Shown in pieces: positions 3,591 through 5,772 of a DNA stretch of 5,772 nt (position 1 is the first letter of the stretch; the number at the start of each line of letters is the position of its first letter). The translations under genes were made by a program, and so were the position numbers. The notes below the pieces were generated by a model. The model saw only the letters and a list, made by a program, of their open reading frames with translations, was not told where the DNA came from and did not search any database. This DNA is from Thermoplasmatota archaeon (GTDB taxonomy: Archaea > Thermoplasmatota > Thermoplasmata > Halarchaeoplasmatales > Halarchaeoplasmataceae), in NCBI GenBank assembly GCA_018610025.1, contig JAHENW010000077.1, forward strand, positions 1 through 5,772. Reading direction: 5' to 3'.

Positions 3591-5772
3591 CTTTCGCTTT
3601 CTTGTAATCCGGCTCCAGCTCCAGCGCTTTCTTCACCGTAGCTTTCCATCCTTCTTGATGAAGCCTTTTCATGGCTATGCCCTTGTAGTACCAGCTCACG
3701 GGATTTTCTTCGTCGAGCTCGATGGCTTTATCGAAGTTATCCATGGCACCCTCCACTAAGTTCCTCTCGAGCTGACAGAAACCAAGGTTGTTGTAATAAA
3801 GGGGCATATCCCCTCCCAACTCTACGGCCTTCTCGAGACCGGAAAGAGCCTCGCCGTATCTTTCCAACTGATGTGCCGCACATCCCAGGTTGTTATGAAA
3901 TACTGGGTATCCCCTCTGCTTGGCTGCCCTCCTGAAGACCTTCAGACTTTCCTTATAACTTCTGTCTTCGAAATAAAATGTACCCAACAGGTTCATCATG
4001 GATGGGGTATGTTTTTCCTCTCCACATTCTTTCAGGGTGTCTATCCCCTTTTCAAGGCCCTCACTTTGAGCGTTGCATTTAGACCGTGCCATTATCGTAT
4101 CCTCAAGGATGGCCTCGGCCCTCTCCTCGGCCTTTATATAAGACAGTACCGCGTCGTCTAGCCGATTCACTCTTCTCATGCTCTCCCCCCTCTTCTCCCA
4201 GAAGACCCTGGTCTTCTCGTCCTCCTTTATAAGCTCTTCAGATATGCTTATGCTCTTTCTGTACTCTCCATTCCAGAAATGTATCTCTTCCAGGTTCGTC
4301 TTAGCTAGCGTGTGCTCGTCACCCCTCTCGAATTTGCTGATCGCTTCTCCTATCTCCCCCATCTCATAAAGGGCTGCACCCATGATATTTAGTTTATCTC
4401 CGTCCTCCTCATCGACGATGTTCTCCAGCACTCCTTTATCGTCTCCCAGTTTCCACAGCAGTGTACACAGATGTGCATCCCTCCACTCTTCGATGATATT
4501 TTCTTCCGGCAGTTCGGGTCCCGGTTCCTCCTCTTCCTCCACTTCCATCTCTTCCCTCATCTCTTCGACCCTTTCCCTCCTCTCTTGCACCTCTTCCATC
4601 AACTCTTCACGGTCCTCCTCAAGCTCTCTTATCTTCTTCTCTTTTTCCTTCAACTCCTCCTTAACATCCTGGTCCCCTTCCTTCAGTTCCTCTACTGTGG
4701 CCTTCAATTCTTTAACCTTCTCCTCGAACTGCTGTTTCGCCCCCCTCAGCTCCTGGAGTTCACTCTCCCTTCTCTCCAGTTTTTCTCTGAGCTCCTTCTT
4801 TTCCTCATCTTCCTTCTCTACCTCTTTCTCTCCTTCTTCGCCCCCCTTCTCTTCAACTTTTTTCTCTATTTCTCCCCTCTCTGCTCTCTTTGTCCTTTGA
4901 TCCCCTCTCTTCTCTTCAACTTCTTTTACCCCTTCCAATAGTCCTTCCTCCTCTTCCCTCTCACCTTTCAACCTGGTCTTGAGCCTATCCTTCAACGACC
5001 GGGCCTTTTCGAAATCCTCCCTGAGCTCTAGTGCCCTTCCCACGCTCTTCATGGCGGCCTCTATCTCACCCAACCCCTCAAGATACGCCGCCTTGAGGTA
5101 ATGGAAATCTGGCCTTTTGGGCTCCAGTTCGGTCAGTCTATCCGCCACCGTGTATGCCTTGGAAATCCTGTTTTGATTCTCCAAAACCAAGGCCTTATTG
5201 ATCAGGGCGTCGATATACGTGTTATCGATGGATAACGCATTGTTTATGGCGTTCAGTGCGGCCTTGTATTCCCCTTTCTTCAAAAGGCAGAGCCCTTTAT
5301 TGTTCCAGGCGACGATATCCTTCGGCTCGACTTCTAGGACCCTATCGAAGCAGAGCTGTGCCTCGTCATACATGCCCTGTTCGTACAGCGTTATGCCCTT
5401 GTTCTTCCACGCTTCCACGAAGTCTTCGTTTATGTCCAGGGCCCTATCGTATGCATCTATCTCTCCGTCGATCCTCCCCAGTTCGTGCAGACCCTTCCCC
5501 AGTAAGGTCCATCCTCTTGGATGATCGGGATCGATATCTAGGCCGTCCCTTAGGGTGTCTACGGCCTCCTCAAAATCACCTCTTTCGATGAGGGTCTCCC
5601 CTTTCTTGATATGGGAATTGATAGATTCTGGCTTTATCTTCAGGGCCTTCTCGTAATACTCCAGCGCCTTCTGATAATCACCATCTTCCCTGAACTCGTC
5701 TCCCCAGTTCAGCATTTTCTCGACTTCGCTTGCACTCGGTAGCGAATGCTCCTCCCTTTCCACCTTCCCCAA
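3574..5772 (-). CDS. large TPR-repeat protein with central charged coiled coil (5' end at or beyond window edge)
   Basis: At least 732 residues are read on the minus strand, ending at TAG (3576-3574). The first codon in the window is TTG, at the very edge. It could be a start, but the true start more likely lies upstream, so residue numbers are relative to the window. About seven tetratricopeptide repeats occupy residues 20-255 (for example GDYQKALEYYEKALKIKP at 31-48 and AWNNKGLCLLKKGEYKAALN at 155-174). Residues 260-415 are almost entirely Glu, Lys, Arg and Asp with heptad-like Leu/Val spacing, a predicted long coiled coil, ending in an EEEEEPGPELPEE linker. A second array of about seven or eight weaker repeats covers 460-730, with clear ones at 624-653, 658-687 and 692-722. 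No signal peptide or membrane segment is visible in what is present. TPR arrays bind partner proteins, so a cytoplasmic scaffold or adaptor is likely. No catalytic domain is seen and the partner is unknown. Confidence 0.9.
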   Translation of the reverse strand: MGKVEREEHSLPSASEVEKMLNWGDEFREDGDYQKALEYYEKALKIKPESINSHIKKGETLIERGDFEEAVDTLRDGLDIDPDHPRGWTLLGKGLHELGRIDGEIDAYDRALDINEDFVEAWKNKGITLYEQGMYDEAQLCFDRVLEVEPKDIVAWNNKGLCLLKKGEYKAALNAINNALSIDNTYIDALINKALVLENQNRISKAYTVADRLTELEPKRPDFHYLKAAYLEGLGEIEAAMKSVGRALELREDFEKARSLKDRLKTRLKGEREEEEGLLEGVKEVEEKRGDQRTKRAERGEIEKKVEEKGGEEGEKEVEKEDEEKKELREKLERRESELQELRGAKQQFEEKVKELKATVEELKEGDQDVKEELKEKEKKIRELEEDREELMEEVQERRERVEEMREEMEVEEEEEPGPELPEENIIEEWRDAHLCTLLWKLGDDKGVLENIVDEEDGDKLNIMGAALYEMGEIGEAISKFERGDEHTLAKTNLEEIHFWNGEYRKSISISEELIKEDEKTRVFWEKRGESMRRVNRLDDAVLSYIKAEERAEAILEDTIMARSKCNAQSEGLEKGIDTLKECGEEKHTPSMMNLLGTFYFEDRSYKESLKVFRRAAKQRGYPVFHNNLGCAAHQLERYGEALSGLEKAVELGGDMPLYYNNLGFCQLERNLVEGAMDNFDKAIELDEENPVSWYYKGIAMKRLHQEGWKATVKKALELEPDYKKAKEMLNL
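4528..4995 (-). other. low-complexity, strand-asymmetric segment encoding the coiled coil
   Basis: Over roughly 470 bases the plus strand is dominated by C and T (runs of TCCTCC, CTTCTC and similar), making the coding strand purine-rich. This follows from the GAG/GAA/AAG/AGG codons of the acidic-basic coiled coil. It produces serine- and leucine-rich open frames on the plus strand that are not genes. Confidence 0.7.

Noticed and set aside
3468..3600. Box C/D guide RNA suggested by CTGATGA and GTGATGA
   Set aside because: No box D or D' (CTGA) lies at a suitable distance after either copy on the plus strand, and the minus strand shows no C box.
4178..4941. Serine-, leucine- and phenylalanine-rich open frames on the plus strand
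   Set aside because: They are the complement of the Glu/Lys/Arg-rich coiled-coil codons of the TPR gene; composition is explained entirely by the real gene.
5198..5591. Plus-strand open frames opposite the first TPR array
   Set aside because: The minus frame shows repeated TPR consensus throughout; the plus frames show no recognisable domain or initiation signals.

Overview
The window reads as archaeal chromosome, probably from a Thermoplasmata-like or related euryarchaeal lineage. The support is indirect. Three starts (1423, 1476, 2926) have an AT-rich box about 25-29 bases upstream and no usable ribosome binding site, the pattern of archaeal TATA promoters with leaderless mRNAs. Arginine and isoleucine codons are rich in AGG/AGA and ATA. 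The tRNA does not encode its CCA end. An M42 aminopeptidase and a glycine-cleavage T protein of archaeal style are present. The T protein is strongly acidic (about 76 Asp/Glu against 34 Lys/Arg in 366 residues by hand count), which hints at a salt-adapted host. No rRNA or marker protein is present, so the taxonomy is inference.

Layout from left to right. Positions 1-276 (minus) hold the N-terminal 92 codons of an M42 metallo-aminopeptidase that runs off the left edge. Positions 323-1423 (minus) hold gcvT, 46 bases upstream of the peptidase and in the same direction. A 52-base gap separates gcvT from a divergent class I flavin disulfide reductase at 1476-2861 (plus), annotated as dihydrolipoamide dehydrogenase. 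One palindromic TTTAAA box in this gap is placed correctly to serve both genes. A small two-helix membrane protein of unknown function follows at 2926-3309 (plus), then a tRNA-Gly with anticodon CCC at 3384-3457 (plus). A structure-rich 116-base gap comes next, then a large convergent gene on the minus strand (3574 to beyond 5772) encoding TPR repeats, a charged coiled coil, and more TPR repeats.

The gcvT and lpd-like pair supplies the T and L components of the glycine cleavage system. The P and H proteins are not in the window. The active-site and nucleotide-binding motifs of the L protein resemble NADPH-using relatives (mercuric and mycothione reductases) more than classical NAD-dependent Lpd, so its role as the glycine-cleavage L protein is likely but not proven.

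The most unusual structure is a short repeat found three times, always between genes: once on the minus strand just after the gcvT stop, and twice in tandem (38-base period) between the membrane-protein stop and the tRNA. Each copy has a GAAA(T/C)A-type box followed by a G-run/C-run inverted repeat. It could be a promoter-like element, a transcript-end hairpin or a small dispersed repeat. The sequence alone does not decide between these.
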